Notes: generated by a model from the letters alone, not told the origin. 64,000 bases of DNA from Streptomyces specialis (GCF_001493375.1 NZ_LN929897.1:166524-230523), one strand, 5' to 3'. Positions 28,832-38,810 are shown, numbered from the stretch's first letter. Program-made: numbers and translations.

Positions 28832-29131
28832 ATGACGGACGAGTCCGGGGCGGAGGCGGCCTTCGTCATCCGGGGCCAGGTGCGCGACTCCCTGGGAGTC
28901 GCGCTGCCACGCGCCGTGGTGACGCTCAGCGGCGCCGAGGGCGGCCGGAATCTGGTGAAGACGCGCAGCGCGGACGACGGCGGCTTCACCGTCACCGCGC
29001 CCGGCCACGGGGAGTACCTGCTGGTCGCGTTCTCCCCGCAGCTCGGCAGCCAGAGCATCCTGATCAGTCTCGACGGCCGTCCCGTCGAGGTGGAGTTCCG
29101 CATGGACGTGCCGGGCGCCGTAGTGGAGTGA
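28832..29131 (+). CDS. Carboxypeptidase-regulatory-like (CnaB-type) single-domain protein
   Basis: The protein has 99 residues from ATG 28832 with GGAGGAG about 8 bp upstream. The pattern IRGQVRDSLGVALPRAVVTL..DDGGFTVTAPGHGEYLLVAFSPQLG is that of a prealbumin-like beta-sandwich domain found in carboxypeptidase D and surface proteins. There is no signal peptide or TM, so this copy is apparently cytoplasmic. Streptomycetes carry several such stand-alone domains, usually of unknown role. Confidence 0.75.
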   Translation: MTDESGAEAAFVIRGQVRDSLGVALPRAVVTLSGAEGGRNLVKTRSADDGGFTVTAPGHGEYLLVAFSPQLGSQSILISLDGRPVEVEFRMDVPGAVVE

Positions 29132-29160
29132 TCACCCCGCGAGTTGTGGCCGGTCCGTTG

Positions 29161-29181
29161 CCCCCTGCGTCACGCGGGGGG
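29161..29181 (+). terminator. Hairpin terminator
   Basis: ccccctgcg / cgcgggggg pairs over nine positions (one G-U) with a 3-nt loop, 30 nt after the preceding stop and before the next operon. Confidence 0.6.
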
Positions 29182-29237
29182 TGAACCCCTGTGGTTGGCT
29201 GGGCGCGGCGAGCAGCTCGGGAGAGGGGGCACGGGGA

Positions 29238-30878
29238 GTGCGACGAATCCGGGCCAGAGCGGTCATGGGGATCGGACTGGCCGTCGTGCTGGTGGTGGGG
29301 GCGATCGGCGGATGGATGCTCCTGCGTCCGGACGAGGGCGGCAAGGAGCCCATCGTGGTGGGCAGCACCGAGGCGCCGACGCTGATCGATCCCGGCGGCG
29401 CCTACGACGCGGGCGGCTGGGCCCTGATGAGCAACCTCTACCAGTCGCTGCTGACCTTCGTGCCCGGCCGCGAGGAGCCCGTGCCCGACGCCGCCGAGAG
29501 CTGCGGGTTCACCGACAACGACCTGACGGTCTTCCGCTGCCGGCTCCGCGACGACCTCACGTTCAGCGACGGCGACCCGGTGACCCCGGAAGACGTCGAG
29601 TTCTCCTACGAACGCATCCTCGCGATGGCCGAGCGCGCCGAGCGGGAGGCCGCGGACGACAGCGTCCCCGAGGGCGACAAGTTCGTCTCCACGGGCCCCG
29701 CGTCGCTCCTGGAGAGCCTGGTGGAGGTGCGGACCGAAGGGCAGGACATCGTGTTCGAACTCGGCCGGCCCGACGCGACCTTCCCGTTCGTCGTCGCCGG
29801 CAGCGCCGGGGCCATCGTCGACAAGGACAGCTACCCGGAGCTGGAACCGCGCACCGACGGACAGGTCGTCGGCTCGGGCCCCTACCTGCTCACCCGCTAC
29901 GAGGAGGGCGCCCTCGCCGAGCTGGAGCCCAACCCGGACTACCGCGGCGCCGCCGAGGTCCCCGAATTCCCGGTCACCATCCGGTACTTCGAGCAGGGCC
30001 GGGACGGCAGCCCGGCCGAGCGGCTGCTGGCCGAGGCGTGGGACGCCGGTGAACTCGACGTCAACGCCGGCAAGATGCCGCCGCAGGCCATGGCGGAGAT
30101 CAACACCAGCGACCCCGACTTCCGCTTCTCGGAGACCACCGACGGCTCCATCCGCGTCATGGCCTTCAACACCCGCGAGGGCGCGCCCATGGCGGAGGAC
30201 ACCGCCCGCCAGGTCGCCGCCTCCCTGCTGGACCGCGAGGCGATCAGCCGCCATGTGCAGCAGGACACCGTCGAGCCGCTGTACTCCCTCATCCCGGTGG
30301 GCTACACCGGACACGGCACCCCGTACTACGACCGGTACCGCGATCTCTCCGCCGACGAACTCCGCGCCGAGCTGGAGGACGCGGGCCTCGACGTGCCGGT
30401 CCCGTTCGACCTCGCCTACTCGCGCGGCGCCGCCGCGAACGAGGAAGCCGACCTGATCCAGCGGCAGTTGGAGGCCGACGGCCTGTTCGAGGTCGATATC
30501 CAGTACTACGACTGGGACGAGTTCGTGCCCACCGTGTACGGCTCCCATCCCTACGACGCCTATCTCGTGGGCTGGACCCCGGACTTCCCGGACCCGGCCA
30601 CCTTCACCGCCTCCCTCCTCGGCGTCGGCGACGGCCTCAACACCGGCTACCACAACGACACCATCGACGACCTGATCGCCGAGACCCAGACCGAGTCCGA
30701 CCGGGGCCGGGCCGCCGCCGACTTCAGGACCATCCACGAGATCGCCGCCGACGAGGCGCCGATCGTCCCGATCTGGCAGGCCAAACAGATCACCATCAGC
30801 CGGCCGGAGATCACCGGCATCCAGCATCTGTCGTCCTCCAGCGGCGTGTGGCGCCTGTGGGAGCTGCGCCGCATCTGA
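29238..30878 (+). CDS. Oligopeptide-type (family 5) extracellular solute-binding protein
   Basis: The protein has 546 residues from GTG 29238 with GGGGG upstream. A hydrophobic anchor (VMGIGLAVVLVVGAIGGWMLL) without a lipobox cysteine is followed by an SBP_bac_5 domain: YDAGGWALMSNLYQSLLTF, FRCRLRDDLTFSDGDPVTPEDVEFSYERI, VGSGPYLLTRYEEG, DAYLVGWTPDFPDP and EAPIVPIWQAK. These proteins deliver peptides or nickel to ABC transporters, but no permease or ATPase is adjacent. The lipobox is apparently replaced by an uncleaved anchor. Confidence 0.88.
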   Translation: MRRIRARAVMGIGLAVVLVVGAIGGWMLLRPDEGGKEPIVVGSTEAPTLIDPGGAYDAGGWALMSNLYQSLLTFVPGREEPVPDAAESCGFTDNDLTVFRCRLRDDLTFSDGDPVTPEDVEFSYERILAMAERAEREAADDSVPEGDKFVSTGPASLLESLVEVRTEGQDIVFELGRPDATFPFVVAGSAGAIVDKDSYPELEPRTDGQVVGSGPYLLTRYEEGALAELEPNPDYRGAAEVPEFPVTIRYFEQGRDGSPAERLLAEAWDAGELDVNAGKMPPQAMAEINTSDPDFRFSETTDGSIRVMAFNTREGAPMAEDTARQVAASLLDREAISRHVQQDTVEPLYSLIPVGYTGHGTPYYDRYRDLSADELRAELEDAGLDVPVPFDLAYSRGAAANEEADLIQRQLEADGLFEVDIQYYDWDEFVPTVYGSHPYDAYLVGWTPDFPDPATFTASLLGVGDGLNTGYHNDTIDDLIAETQTESDRGRAAADFRTIHEIAADEAPIVPIWQAKQITISRPEITGIQHLSSSSGVWRLWELRRI

Positions 30879-30900
30879 CCGGTACGGCAGGATGCGGGAT

Positions 30901-31725
30901 ATGGCACGACTACGGCACACGATCGTTCTCGCACCCGTCAGCCGCCGCCGCGTCGACAGCGCCGTCGGCGTGGTCCACGACATCGCGGAGAGCATGCGGG
31001 CGGAACCGGACGGCACGCTGGTCGCCGAGGACGGCAGGCCCGTCGTCGAGGCGCGGCTCACCGCCGGTGAGCATCTGCGGCCGGGCGCCCGGTACGGGTT
31101 CACGCCCTCCGGCTCCCACCTCACCGGGGCCGAGCTGCTGGCCTGGGACCGGCGGGAGGAGACCGGCGTCCGCTTCGACGTCACGGAACCCCCGCAGGCG
31201 GTGCCCGAGGGCGGGCCTAACTCCGGCGCGCACGTCTCCTCCGCCGTCCGGCTGCGCAGCGCGGAACGGCCGGAGCACGTCGCGGTGACGGTGGACGCGG
31301 CGCTGACCCGGCCGGACGGGCGGCGCAGGCGGCTGCGCTGGTTCACCGTGCACGGCGATCTGGACCTGGCCCGCTGGTGGGAAGCGGTGGAGAGCGGCCC
31401 GCACGCCCCGGGCGGGCCCGCGCTGACCGTCGACATCCGGCACCCGATACTGCGGGCCGGTGTGCGGGCCGTGCCGCGCAGGGACCCGGCGGACGGCACG
31501 TGGCGGCTCGACGTGGAGATCATGCTGCGCGGCCGGGGACTGGCCCGCCCGGTGGCGGCCGTGCCGCTGCTGGTGACGCGGCGGATGCTGCACCGGGCCG
31601 TCGGCGAGGCCCTGGACCGGCTCGCGGACGACTGGCGGGCGGTGCTGCTGCCCGAACTCGACCGGGAGCCCGAGGACTTCAGGCGGCGGCTGCTGGACGA
31701 GCTGTGCACGGGGTCCGTGGACTGA
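30901..31725 (+). CDS. Conserved hypothetical protein
   Basis: This protein of about 274 residues begins MARLRHTIVLAPVSRRRVDS. It has no TM segment or signal peptide and no motif I recognise; it is Arg-rich, with repeated VRAVPRRDPADGTWRLDVEI-like beta stretches. I chose ATG 30901 because GGCAGG lies 9 bp upstream; ATG 30892 is in frame. It follows the solute-binding gene after about 20 bp, so co-transcription is likely. I recall homologues only in streptomycetes. Confidence 0.7.
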   Translation: MARLRHTIVLAPVSRRRVDSAVGVVHDIAESMRAEPDGTLVAEDGRPVVEARLTAGEHLRPGARYGFTPSGSHLTGAELLAWDRREETGVRFDVTEPPQAVPEGGPNSGAHVSSAVRLRSAERPEHVAVTVDAALTRPDGRRRRLRWFTVHGDLDLARWWEAVESGPHAPGGPALTVDIRHPILRAGVRAVPRRDPADGTWRLDVEIMLRGRGLARPVAAVPLLVTRRMLHRAVGEALDRLADDWRAVLLPELDREPEDFRRRLLDELCTGSVD

Positions 31726-31771
31726 GACCACCGCGAGCCCCCTGAGACCTCGGGACCGGCGCGGGGAGCCC

Positions 31772-33139
31772 TCAGAACACCTTGCCCGGGTTGAGGATGC
31801 CCAGCGGGTCGAAGACCCGGCGCAGCGAGCGCTGGAGCTCCAGGCCCACCGGGCCCAGCTCCCGGGCGAGCCACTCCCGCTTCAGCAGCCCCACGCCGTG
31901 CTCGCCGGTGATGGTGCCGCCCAGCTCCAGACCGAGCGCCATGATCTCGTCGAACGACTCCCGGGCGCGCCGCGCCTCGTCCGCGTCGGCCGCGTCGAAG
32001 CAGACGGTGGGGTGCGTGTTGCCGTCCCCGGCGGGCGCGCACACGCCGATGACGAGGCCGTGCCGCTCGGCGATGGCCGCGACGCCCTCCAGCAGATCGG
32101 CCAGCCGGTCGCGGGGCACGCACACGTCGTCGATCATCGTGGTGCCCTTCACCCCCTCCAGCGCGGGCAGCGCCGCCCGCCGGGCCGCGAGCAGCAGCTC
32201 CGACTCGGCGGCGTCGCCGGCCGGGACCACCTCGGTGGCGCCCGCGTCCCGGCAGAGCGCCGCCACGGCGGCCAGGTCGGCGGCCGGGTCCGGGGTGTCG
32301 AACGCGGCCAGCAGCAGCGCCCGCGTCGACTCCGGCAGCCCCATCCGGGTCATCCGGTTGACGGCCTTCACCGTGGTCGCGTCCATCAGCTCCAGCAGCG
32401 CCGGCGTGTGCCCGGCGGCCATGATCCGGCACACGGCGTCCCCGGCGGCCCTCGTCGAGGGAAACTCGGCGCCCAGCGCCAGACTCGGCGGCGGCGCGGG
32501 CCGCAGCGCCAGCACCGCCCGGACGACGACGCCGAGCGTGCCCTCGGAGCCCACGAAGAGCCGGGTCAGGTCGTACCCGGCGACGCCCTTGGCGGTGCGG
32601 CGCCCGGTCGACAGCAGCCGCCCGTCGGCCAGCACCACGTCCAGACCGAGCACGTACTCGGCGGTCACCCCGTACTTGACGCAGCACAGGCCGCCGGAGC
32701 CGGTGCCGATGTTCCCACCGATCGTGCACTGCTCCCAGCTCGACGGGTCCGGGGGATAGGCCAGCCCCCGCGCGGCCACCGCCCGGGACAGGTCGGCGTT
32801 GACGACACCCGGCTCGACCACCGCGACCCGGTTCACCGGGTCGATGTCGAGGATGCGGTCCATCCGGACCAGCGACAGGACGACGCAGCCGTCCACCGCG
32901 TTCGCCGCCCCCGACAACCCGGTCCGCGCGCCCTGCGGCACCACCGGCACCCGCAGCGCGGTCGCGACACGCATCACGTGCCGCACCTGCTCCACGGTGC
33001 GCGGCAGCACCACGGCGGCGGGGGTCCCGGCCGGGCAGAAACCGGCCATGTCGTGCGCGTAGGAGGCGGTCACCCCGGGATCGGTCAGGACCGCCCCGGC
33101 CGGCAGCCCCTCGCGCAGCCGCGCGACAAGAGTGCTCAT
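31772..33139 (-). CDS. FAD-binding oxidase, GlcD/D-lactate dehydrogenase family
   Basis: The protein has 455 residues. The VAO-type FAD-binding domain includes VVPQGARTGLSGAANAVDGCVVLSLVRMDRIL and DPSSWEQCTIGGNIGTGSGGL, plus AKGVAGYDLTRLFVGSEGTLGVV. The C-terminal cap has CAPAGDGNTHPTVCFD, TITGEHGVGLLKREWL and RVFDPLGILNPGKVF. It probably oxidises D-lactate, glycolate or a related 2-hydroxy acid, passing electrons to quinone or cytochrome. It is on the same strand as sdh, downstream of the strong sdhB terminator, so expressed separately. Confidence 0.93.
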   Translation of the reverse strand: MSTLVARLREGLPAGAVLTDPGVTASYAHDMAGFCPAGTPAAVVLPRTVEQVRHVMRVATALRVPVVPQGARTGLSGAANAVDGCVVLSLVRMDRILDIDPVNRVAVVEPGVVNADLSRAVAARGLAYPPDPSSWEQCTIGGNIGTGSGGLCCVKYGVTAEYVLGLDVVLADGRLLSTGRRTAKGVAGYDLTRLFVGSEGTLGVVVRAVLALRPAPPPSLALGAEFPSTRAAGDAVCRIMAAGHTPALLELMDATTVKAVNRMTRMGLPESTRALLLAAFDTPDPAADLAAVAALCRDAGATEVVPAGDAAESELLLAARRAALPALEGVKGTTMIDDVCVPRDRLADLLEGVAAIAERHGLVIGVCAPAGDGNTHPTVCFDAADADEARRARESFDEIMALGLELGGTITGEHGVGLLKREWLARELGPVGLELQRSLRRVFDPLGILNPGKVF

Positions 33140-33181
33140 ACCGGCAGCTTCCCACCTCGCCGCCGGAAAACCCACGGCGGG

Positions 33182-33220
33182 CGGCCCGGCGCCCCGGACC
33201 GCGTCCGGGGCGCCGGGCCG
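33182..33220 (-). terminator. 17-bp perfect hairpin terminator of the sdh operon
   Basis: Arms cggcccggcgccccgga / tccggggcgccgggccg pair over 17 bp with a 5-nt loop, starting 5 nt after the sdhB stop. This is the longest perfect stem I found in the window. Confidence 0.88.
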
Positions 33221-33225
33221 AGCCG

Positions 33226-34008
33226 TCAGAAACGACGGGTGATCAGGGCCTGCTTGACTTCCTGGATCGCCTTGGTGACCTCGATGCCGCGCGGGCAGGC
33301 GTCCGTGCAGTTGAACACCGTGCGGCAGCGCCACACGCCGTCGCGGTCGTTGAGGATCTCCAGCCGCTGCTCGGCGCCCTCGTCACGGGAGTCGAAGATG
33401 AAGCGGTGGGCGTTGACGATCGCCGCCGGGCCGAAGTACTGCCCGTCGCTCCAGAACACCGGGCACGACGAGGTGCACGCCGCGCACAGGATGCACTTGG
33501 TGGTGTCGTCGAAACGCTCCCGGTCCGCCGCGGACTGAAGCCGCTCACGGGTCGGCTCGTTGCCCTTGGTGATCAGGAACGGCATCACGTCCCGGTACGC
33601 CTGGAAGAACGGGTCCATGTCCACGACCAGGTCCTTCAGGACGGTCAGACCCTTTATCGGCTCGACCGAGATCGGCTTGGTGCCCACGCCGTTCTTCAGG
33701 CCGACGATGTCCTTGATCAGCGTCTTGCACGCCAGCCGGTTCTTGCCGTTGATCCGCATCGCGTCCGAGCCGCAGATGCCGTGGGCGCAGGAACGGCGGA
33801 ACGTCAGGGTGCCGTCCAGCTCCCACTTGATCTGGTGCAGCGCGTCGAGGACGCGCTCCTTCGGGTCGATACGGATCTCGAAGTCCTGCCAGAACGCCTC
33901 GGCCGCCTCCTCCGGGTTGAACCGGCGGATCCGGAAGGTGACGGTGACCAGGTGCTCGTCCGCCGAGGGGGCCGTGCCGGAGGTCTTCTCCAGAGTCGGG
34001 GTAGCCAT
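33226..34008 (-). CDS. sdhB: Succinate dehydrogenase iron-sulfur subunit
   Basis: The protein has 260 residues. The N-terminal 2Fe-2S domain has RRSCAHGICGSDAMRINGKNRLAC; the C-terminal 4Fe-4S/3Fe-4S domain has CILCAACTSSCPVFW and CRTVFNCTDACPRGI. It relays electrons from FAD in SdhA to quinone. The start overlaps the sdhA stop by 1 nt (TGATG), so translation is coupled. It is the last gene of sdhCDAB. Confidence 0.97.
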   Translation of the reverse strand: MATPTLEKTSGTAPSADEHLVTVTFRIRRFNPEEAAEAFWQDFEIRIDPKERVLDALHQIKWELDGTLTFRRSCAHGICGSDAMRINGKNRLACKTLIKDIVGLKNGVGTKPISVEPIKGLTVLKDLVVDMDPFFQAYRDVMPFLITKGNEPTRERLQSAADRERFDDTTKCILCAACTSSCPVFWSDGQYFGPAAIVNAHRFIFDSRDEGAEQRLEILNDRDGVWRCRTVFNCTDACPRGIEVTKAIQEVKQALITRRF

Positions 34009-35762
34009 CAGTACTTACGCTCCATCGGCTGGTAGCGGGTCTGGACGACCGGCTTGTAGTCCAGGCGGATCGACTGGTTGCCGTCGGCGTCCACCTCGCG
34101 GTAAGCCATCGTGTGCCGCATGAAGTTGACGTCGTCGCGGTTCGGGTAGTCCTCGCGGTAGTGACCGCCGCGCGACTCGTTGCGGGCCAGGGCGGACACG
34201 ACGAGCACCTCGGCCAGCTCCAGCAGGTTGCCCAGCTCCAGGGCCTCCAGCAGGTCGGTGTTGAACCGCCTGCCCTTGTCCTGGACCGACACGTTGCGGT
34301 AGCGGGCGCGCAGCTCGGCGATGTCCTCCAGCGCCTCCTTGAGCGTCTGCTCGGTGCGGAAGACCATGGCGTTCTTGTCCATCGTCTCCTGGAGGGCCTT
34401 GCGGAGCACCGGGACCCGCTCCTCGCCCGTGGAGTTCCGCATCCGCTCCACCTCGGTGGACACGAACCGCTCCGGCTCCGGCGGGAGCTCGACGAAGTCG
34501 GCGGTGGCCGCGTACTCGGCGGCGGCGATGCCGGCCCGGCGGCCGAAGACGTTGATGTCCAGCAGCGAGTTGGTGCCCAGGCGGTTCGCGCCGTGCACGG
34601 AGACGCAGGCGACCTCGCCGGCCGCGTACAGGCCGGGCACCACGGTCGTGTTGTCGGCCAGCACCTCGCCCCGCACGTTGGTGGGGATGCCGCCCATCGC
34701 GTAGTGCGCGGTCGGCTGGATCGGGATCGGGTCGGTGTACGGCTCGATGCCCAGGTACGTGCGGGCGAACTCGGTGATGTCCGGCAGCTTCGCGTCGAGC
34801 TGCTCCGGCGGCAGGTGGGTGAGGTCCAGGTACACGTGATCGCCGTCGGGGCCGCAGCCGCGCCCCTCGCGGATCTCGGTGTAGATCGAGCGGGAGACGA
34901 CGTCGCGGGAGGCGAGGTCCTTCATGACGGGCGCGTACTTCTCCATGAAGCGCTCGCCGTCCTTGTTCCGCAGGATGCCGCCCTCGCCGCGCGCGCCCTC
35001 GGTGAGCAGGATGCCCATCTTCCAGATGCCGGTCGGGTGGAACTGGAAGAACTCCATGTCCTCCAGCGGCAGCCCGCGCCGGAACGCCGCCGCCTGGCCG
35101 TCGCCGGTCAGGGTGTGGGCGTTGGAGGTCACCTTGTAGAACTTGCCGTTGCCGCCGGACGCGAAGACCACGGCCTTCGCCCGGAAGACGTGCAGCTCAC
35201 CGGTGGCCAGCTCGTACGCCACGACGCCCGCGGTGCGCTTGACGCCGTCCACCTCGCTCAGCAGCAGGTCCAGGACGTAGAACTCGTTGTAGAACTCCAC
35301 GCCCTCCTTGACGCAGTTCTGGTACAGCGTCTGGAGGATCATGTGCCCGGTGCGGTCGGCCGCGTAGCAGGAGCGGCGCACGGGCGCCTCGCCGTGGTTG
35401 CGGCTGTGCCCGCCGAAGCGCCGCTGGTCGATCCGGCCCTCGGGGGTGCGGTTGAAGGGCAGGCCCATCTTCTCCAGGTCGAGGACGGAGTCGATGGCCT
35501 CCTTCGCCAGGATCTCGGCGGCGTCCTGGTCCACCAGGTAGTCGCCGCCCTTGACGGTGTCGAAGGTGTGCCACTCCCAGTTGTCGTCCTCGACGTTGGC
35601 GAGGGCCGCGGCCATGCCGCCCTGGGCGGCGCCCGTGTGGGAGCGGGTCGGGTACAGCTTGGTCAGCACGGCGGTGCGGCTGCGCTTGGTCGCCTCGATG
35701 GCCGCGCGCATCCCCGCGCCGCCGGCGCCGACGATGACGGTGTCGTACTTGTGGATCTGCAT
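34008..35762 (-). CDS. sdhA: Succinate dehydrogenase flavoprotein subunit
   Basis: The protein has 584 residues. [22 protein letters not shown] binds [18 protein letters not shown] contains the His region for covalent flavin, and [30 protein letters not shown] plus HPTGI and [13 protein letters not shown] hold substrate and catalytic residues. It oxidises succinate to fumarate and is the third gene of sdhCDAB. Confidence 0.98.
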   Translation of the reverse strand: MQIHKYDTVIVGAGGAGMRAAIEATKRSRTAVLTKLYPTRSHTGAAQGGMAAALANVEDDNWEWHTFDTVKGGDYLVDQDAAEILAKEAIDSVLDLEKMGLPFNRTPEGRIDQRRFGGHSRNHGEAPVRRSCYAADRTGHMILQTLYQNCVKEGVEFYNEFYVLDLLLSEVDGVKRTAGVVAYELATGELHVFRAKAVVFASGGNGKFYKVTSNAHTLTGDGQAAAFRRGLPLEDMEFFQFHPTGIWKMGILLTEGARGEGGILRNKDGERFMEKYAPVMKDLASRDVVSRSIYTEIREGRGCGPDGDHVYLDLTHLPPEQLDAKLPDITEFARTYLGIEPYTDPIPIQPTAHYAMGGIPTNVRGEVLADNTTVVPGLYAAGEVACVSVHGANRLGTNSLLDINVFGRRAGIAAAEYAATADFVELPPEPERFVSTEVERMRNSTGEERVPVLRKALQETMDKNAMVFRTEQTLKEALEDIAELRARYRNVSVQDKGRRFNTDLLEALELGNLLELAEVLVVSALARNESRGGHYREDYPNRDDVNFMRHTMAYREVDADGNQSIRLDYKPVVQTRYQPMERKY

Positions 35763-35786
35763 TGGCTTCTCGTCTGCCCCGCTGCG

Positions 35787-36254
35787 CTAGCTGATGTTCG
35801 GGTCGAAGGTGAAGATCACCAGGGTGCCCAGCAGCACGGTGAAGACCGTGGCCGTGTACAGGAGCATCTTCAGCCAGAAACGCGTCGTGTCGCGCTCCGC
35901 GTAGTCGTTGATGATCGTCCGCAGTCCGTTGCCGCCGTGCAGCATCGCGAGCCACAGCATGATCAGGTCCCACGCCTGCCAGAACGGCGACGCCCAGCGG
36001 CCCGCGACGAACGCGAAGCTCACCTTGCTGACGCCGCCGTCCAGCACGAGCTGGATCAGCAGGTGGGTGATGACGAGCACCACGAGCAGGATGCCGGACA
36101 TCCGCATGAACACCCAGCCGTACAGCTCGTAGTTCGTGCGGCTGGTGCGCGGGGACCTGCCGGTGCGGGCGCGGGGCGGTTCGATGACCGGCGCCGGGTG
36201 GTCGGGCCCGTAGGTCGCGTCGGCGGGGTCGGTGGTCTCGATGGCCTTGTTCAT
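35787..36254 (-). CDS. sdhD: Succinate dehydrogenase membrane anchor subunit
   Basis: The protein has 155 residues. A Pro-rich N-terminus is followed by three TM helices (VFMRMSGILLVVLVITHLLIQLVL; FWQAWDLIMLWLAMLHGGNGLRTII; FWLKMLLYTATVFTVLLGTLVIF). The conserved His and Arg residues could ligate heme b and shape the quinone site. It lies 6 bp after sdhC and 24 bp before sdhA. Confidence 0.92.
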   Translation of the reverse strand: MNKAIETTDPADATYGPDHPAPVIEPPRARTGRSPRTSRTNYELYGWVFMRMSGILLVVLVITHLLIQLVLDGGVSKVSFAFVAGRWASPFWQAWDLIMLWLAMLHGGNGLRTIINDYAERDTTRFWLKMLLYTATVFTVLLGTLVIFTFDPNIS

Positions 36255-36260
36255 CGTTCC

Positions 36261-36641
36261 TCAGCTCCCGAACAGCTCACGGAAGGCGTGCCCCAGAACC
36301 GGGTACGCCGCCCCGGCCATGGTCAGGGCCCACAGGCCCACCACGGTCCACAGCATCTGGCGCTGGTAACGGGCGCCCCTGGCCCAGAAGTCGACGGCGA
36401 TCACCCGCAGCCCGTTGAGGGCGTGGAAAAGGACGGCGGCGACCAGCCCGTACTCCATCACGGCGACGATCGGTGTCTTGTACACCGCGATGGTGTCGTC
36501 GTAGGCCTCGGGCGAGACACGGACCAGCGCGGTGTCCAGCACATGGACGAACAGGAAGAAGAAAACGGTGACACCGGTGACGCGGTGCGCCACCCATGAC
36601 CACATGCCTTCCCGGCCGCGGTACAACGTTCCTGCCGGCAC
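36261..36641 (-). CDS. sdhC: Succinate dehydrogenase cytochrome b556 subunit
   Basis: The protein has 126 residues from GTG 36641 (VPAGTLYRGREGMWSWVAHRVTG), chosen because AGGG lies about 7 bp upstream and homologues begin here; the frame can extend five codons to GTG 36656. Three TM helices are present, including the HRVTG heme/quinone motif and LFHALNGLRVIAVDF. First gene of the sdhCDAB operon. Confidence 0.93.
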   Translation of the reverse strand: MPAGTLYRGREGMWSWVAHRVTGVTVFFFLFVHVLDTALVRVSPEAYDDTIAVYKTPIVAVMEYGLVAAVLFHALNGLRVIAVDFWARGARYQRQMLWTVVGLWALTMAGAAYPVLGHAFRELFGS

Positions 36642-36885
36642 GGAAGAACCCTTCACAAGCGTTTCAGGAGGGCCGGCCGGCAGCTCCTCGCTTCTGACGG
36701 ATGTCGGTCAGGCCCGGCCGGGTACGGTCCACCGGCCGCGCACATGGTATCGACGGGCTCCGGGTACTTCAGCGCGGGGGCCGGTCCTGTGACCAATCAG
36801 GCACGCGCGTCATCCATTTGCCCGGGCTTCCTGCCCGGGCTTCCGCCCGGCTTGCCGCGTCACGGCCAGCGGTTACCGTCGAGGT

Positions 36886-38538
36886 ATGCGACGTGCGCCG
36901 CTGCGAATACCCGCGCTGGTCGTGGCCGTGCTCGTCCTGGCCGCGGTGGCCGTGGCCGTCCGCTGGGTCGTGGACGGCGCCGGGACCGGCGGCTCCGGCG
37001 CCGCCGGGCACGCGTCGGCGTCGCCCACGCCCGGGGCCGGCCCCAGCCCGACCCCGGTCCCCTCGCCCCTGCCGACCGGTCCCGCCGGGGACCCGGCCAC
37101 CATCCCCTCCGTCCGCTCCTTCGACGCCGAGCCGGGTCCCGGCTGGGCGCCGGCCGACTCCACCCGGGTGGTCGCCGACCCCGGCGGGCCGCTGGCCGAC
37201 GAGGCCGACCGGCTGGCCGACGAGCTGGACGCGGACCGCGCCCCGGACGGCGCCCGCGCCGGGGACGTGGCGCTCGTCCTGGACCCGGACGCGGACACCG
37301 GGGACGAGGGCTACACGCTGGTGACCGACGACCAGCGGGTCACCATCACCGCCGCGACCGACGCGGGCGTCTTCTACGGCACCCGGACCCTCGTCCAGGC
37401 CGTCAACGGGCGCGGCGGCCTCCCGCAGGGCACCGTCGAGGACCGTCCCGACCGGCCGCAGCGCGGCCTGTCGCTGGACATCGCGCGCAAGCACTTCCCC
37501 GCCGCGTGGATAGAGGACCGGCTGCGCGAGATGGCCGACCTCAAGCTCAACCAGCTCCAGCTCCACCTCAGCGACGACCAGGCGTTCCGCGTGGAGAGCG
37601 ACACCCATCCCGAGATCGTCTCGGAGACGCACCTGACCAAGGACGAGGTGCGCGGCATCGTGGACCTCGCCGCGTCGCTGCACATCGAGGTCATCCCCGA
37701 GATCGACTCGCCCGGCCACCTGGGCGCCGTGCTCGACGCCCACCCCGGGCTGCGGCTGACGCGCGCCGACGGCAGCGTCGCCCCCGGCGCCATCGACATC
37801 GCCGACCCGGCGGCGGGCGAGCTGATCGACGACCTGCTGCGCGAGTACGACGACCTGTTCCCCAGCCGCCTGTGGCACCTGGGCGGCGACGAGTACGTGG
37901 CGCTGCTCGCCTCCGACCCGGAGGCCACCTACCCGGGGCTGGCCGAGGCGGCGCGCGAGAGGCACGGACCCGGCGCCACGGTCCGCGACCTGGCCACCGG
38001 CTGGCTCAACGACCGCGCCGAGACCGTACGGGAGCTGGGCCGCGTCCCGCAGGTGTGGAACGACGGCATGCACCGCGGCGGGACCGTCGCCCCGGACCAG
38101 GACCGGCAGGTCGCCTACTGGACGGGCCGCGAGTACGGCGCCCGCGAGCCCGTGGAGTACCTGGAGGCCGGGTACCAGGTCGTCAACCTCAACTCCGAGT
38201 ACCTGTACTACGTGCTGGGCGAGCCCAACGGCTTCACCTACCCGACCGGCGAGCGGATCTACCAGGAGTGGACCCCCGACGTGCTGCGCGGTTCGGAGCC
38301 GGTGCCGGACGAGTACGCCGGCGCCTCCCGCATACCGGGCGGGCGGCTGGCCGTCTGGTGCGACCTGGCCGACGCCCAGACCACCGCAGAGGTGGCCGAG
38401 GGCATCCGGATGCCGCTGCGCGCGGTGGCGCAAAAGCTCTGGGACCCCGCCGACCCGGCGCGGGACTGGCAGGAGTTCACGGCGCTCGCCGACGAGGTGG
38501 CGTCCGGCGCGGACCAGCGGACCGGCCGGGCCTCCTGA
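36886..38538 (+). CDS. Secreted GH20 beta-N-acetylhexosaminidase
   Basis: The protein has 550 residues. An N-terminal TM or uncleaved signal (LRIPALVVAVLVLAAVAVAVRWV) and a Pro/Ser linker are followed by the GH20b domain (about 75-185) and the catalytic barrel: RGLSLDIARKHFPAAWIEDRLREMADLKLNQLQLHLSDDQAFRVE, HIEVIPEIDSPGHLGAVL, and LWHLGGDEY with the catalytic Asp-Glu pair. It removes terminal GlcNAc/GalNAc from chitin or wall fragments. A hairpin terminator follows. Confidence 0.95.
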   Translation: MRRAPLRIPALVVAVLVLAAVAVAVRWVVDGAGTGGSGAAGHASASPTPGAGPSPTPVPSPLPTGPAGDPATIPSVRSFDAEPGPGWAPADSTRVVADPGGPLADEADRLADELDADRAPDGARAGDVALVLDPDADTGDEGYTLVTDDQRVTITAATDAGVFYGTRTLVQAVNGRGGLPQGTVEDRPDRPQRGLSLDIARKHFPAAWIEDRLREMADLKLNQLQLHLSDDQAFRVESDTHPEIVSETHLTKDEVRGIVDLAASLHIEVIPEIDSPGHLGAVLDAHPGLRLTRADGSVAPGAIDIADPAAGELIDDLLREYDDLFPSRLWHLGGDEYVALLASDPEATYPGLAEAARERHGPGATVRDLATGWLNDRAETVRELGRVPQVWNDGMHRGGTVAPDQDRQVAYWTGREYGAREPVEYLEAGYQVVNLNSEYLYYVLGEPNGFTYPTGERIYQEWTPDVLRGSEPVPDEYAGASRIPGGRLAVWCDLADAQTTAEVAEGIRMPLRAVAQKLWDPADPARDWQEFTALADEVASGADQRTGRAS

Positions 38539-38565
38539 CCTGGCCGGCCGGACGCGGAACCGGGA

Positions 38566-38605
38566 CGGCCGGGGCCGCCACCCCCCACAGGAGAGACCCC
38601 GGCCG
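38566..38605 (+). terminator. Hairpin terminator after the hexosaminidase
   Basis: Nine-bp perfect arms cggccgggg / ccccggccg with a 22-nt loop begin 27 nt after the stop. Confidence 0.6.
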
Positions 38606-38810
38606 CCACCGGACGGGAGCCTGATCCGGCTTCCGTCCGCACCCCCTACAGCGCTCTCGAACTGGTTTCTGTTACCGAGCGGATACGTCCGAATGCGCCA
38701 TGGACTCAGCCATGCGGAACGCGTAGCGTTCAGACTCCACAGACTCACAGTCACCAGCCTTGGGAAGTACTTGGGGAGTACGCGGCGCCAGCCGCAAAGG
38801 GGGGCCGGGA

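Noticed and set aside
29064-33155. A 1363-codon open frame on the minus strand
   Set aside because: It is a GC-bias shadow: it overlaps the solute-binding, hypothetical and FAD-oxidase genes, each with clear family motifs, and its own translation is low-complexity Arg/Gly/Ala.
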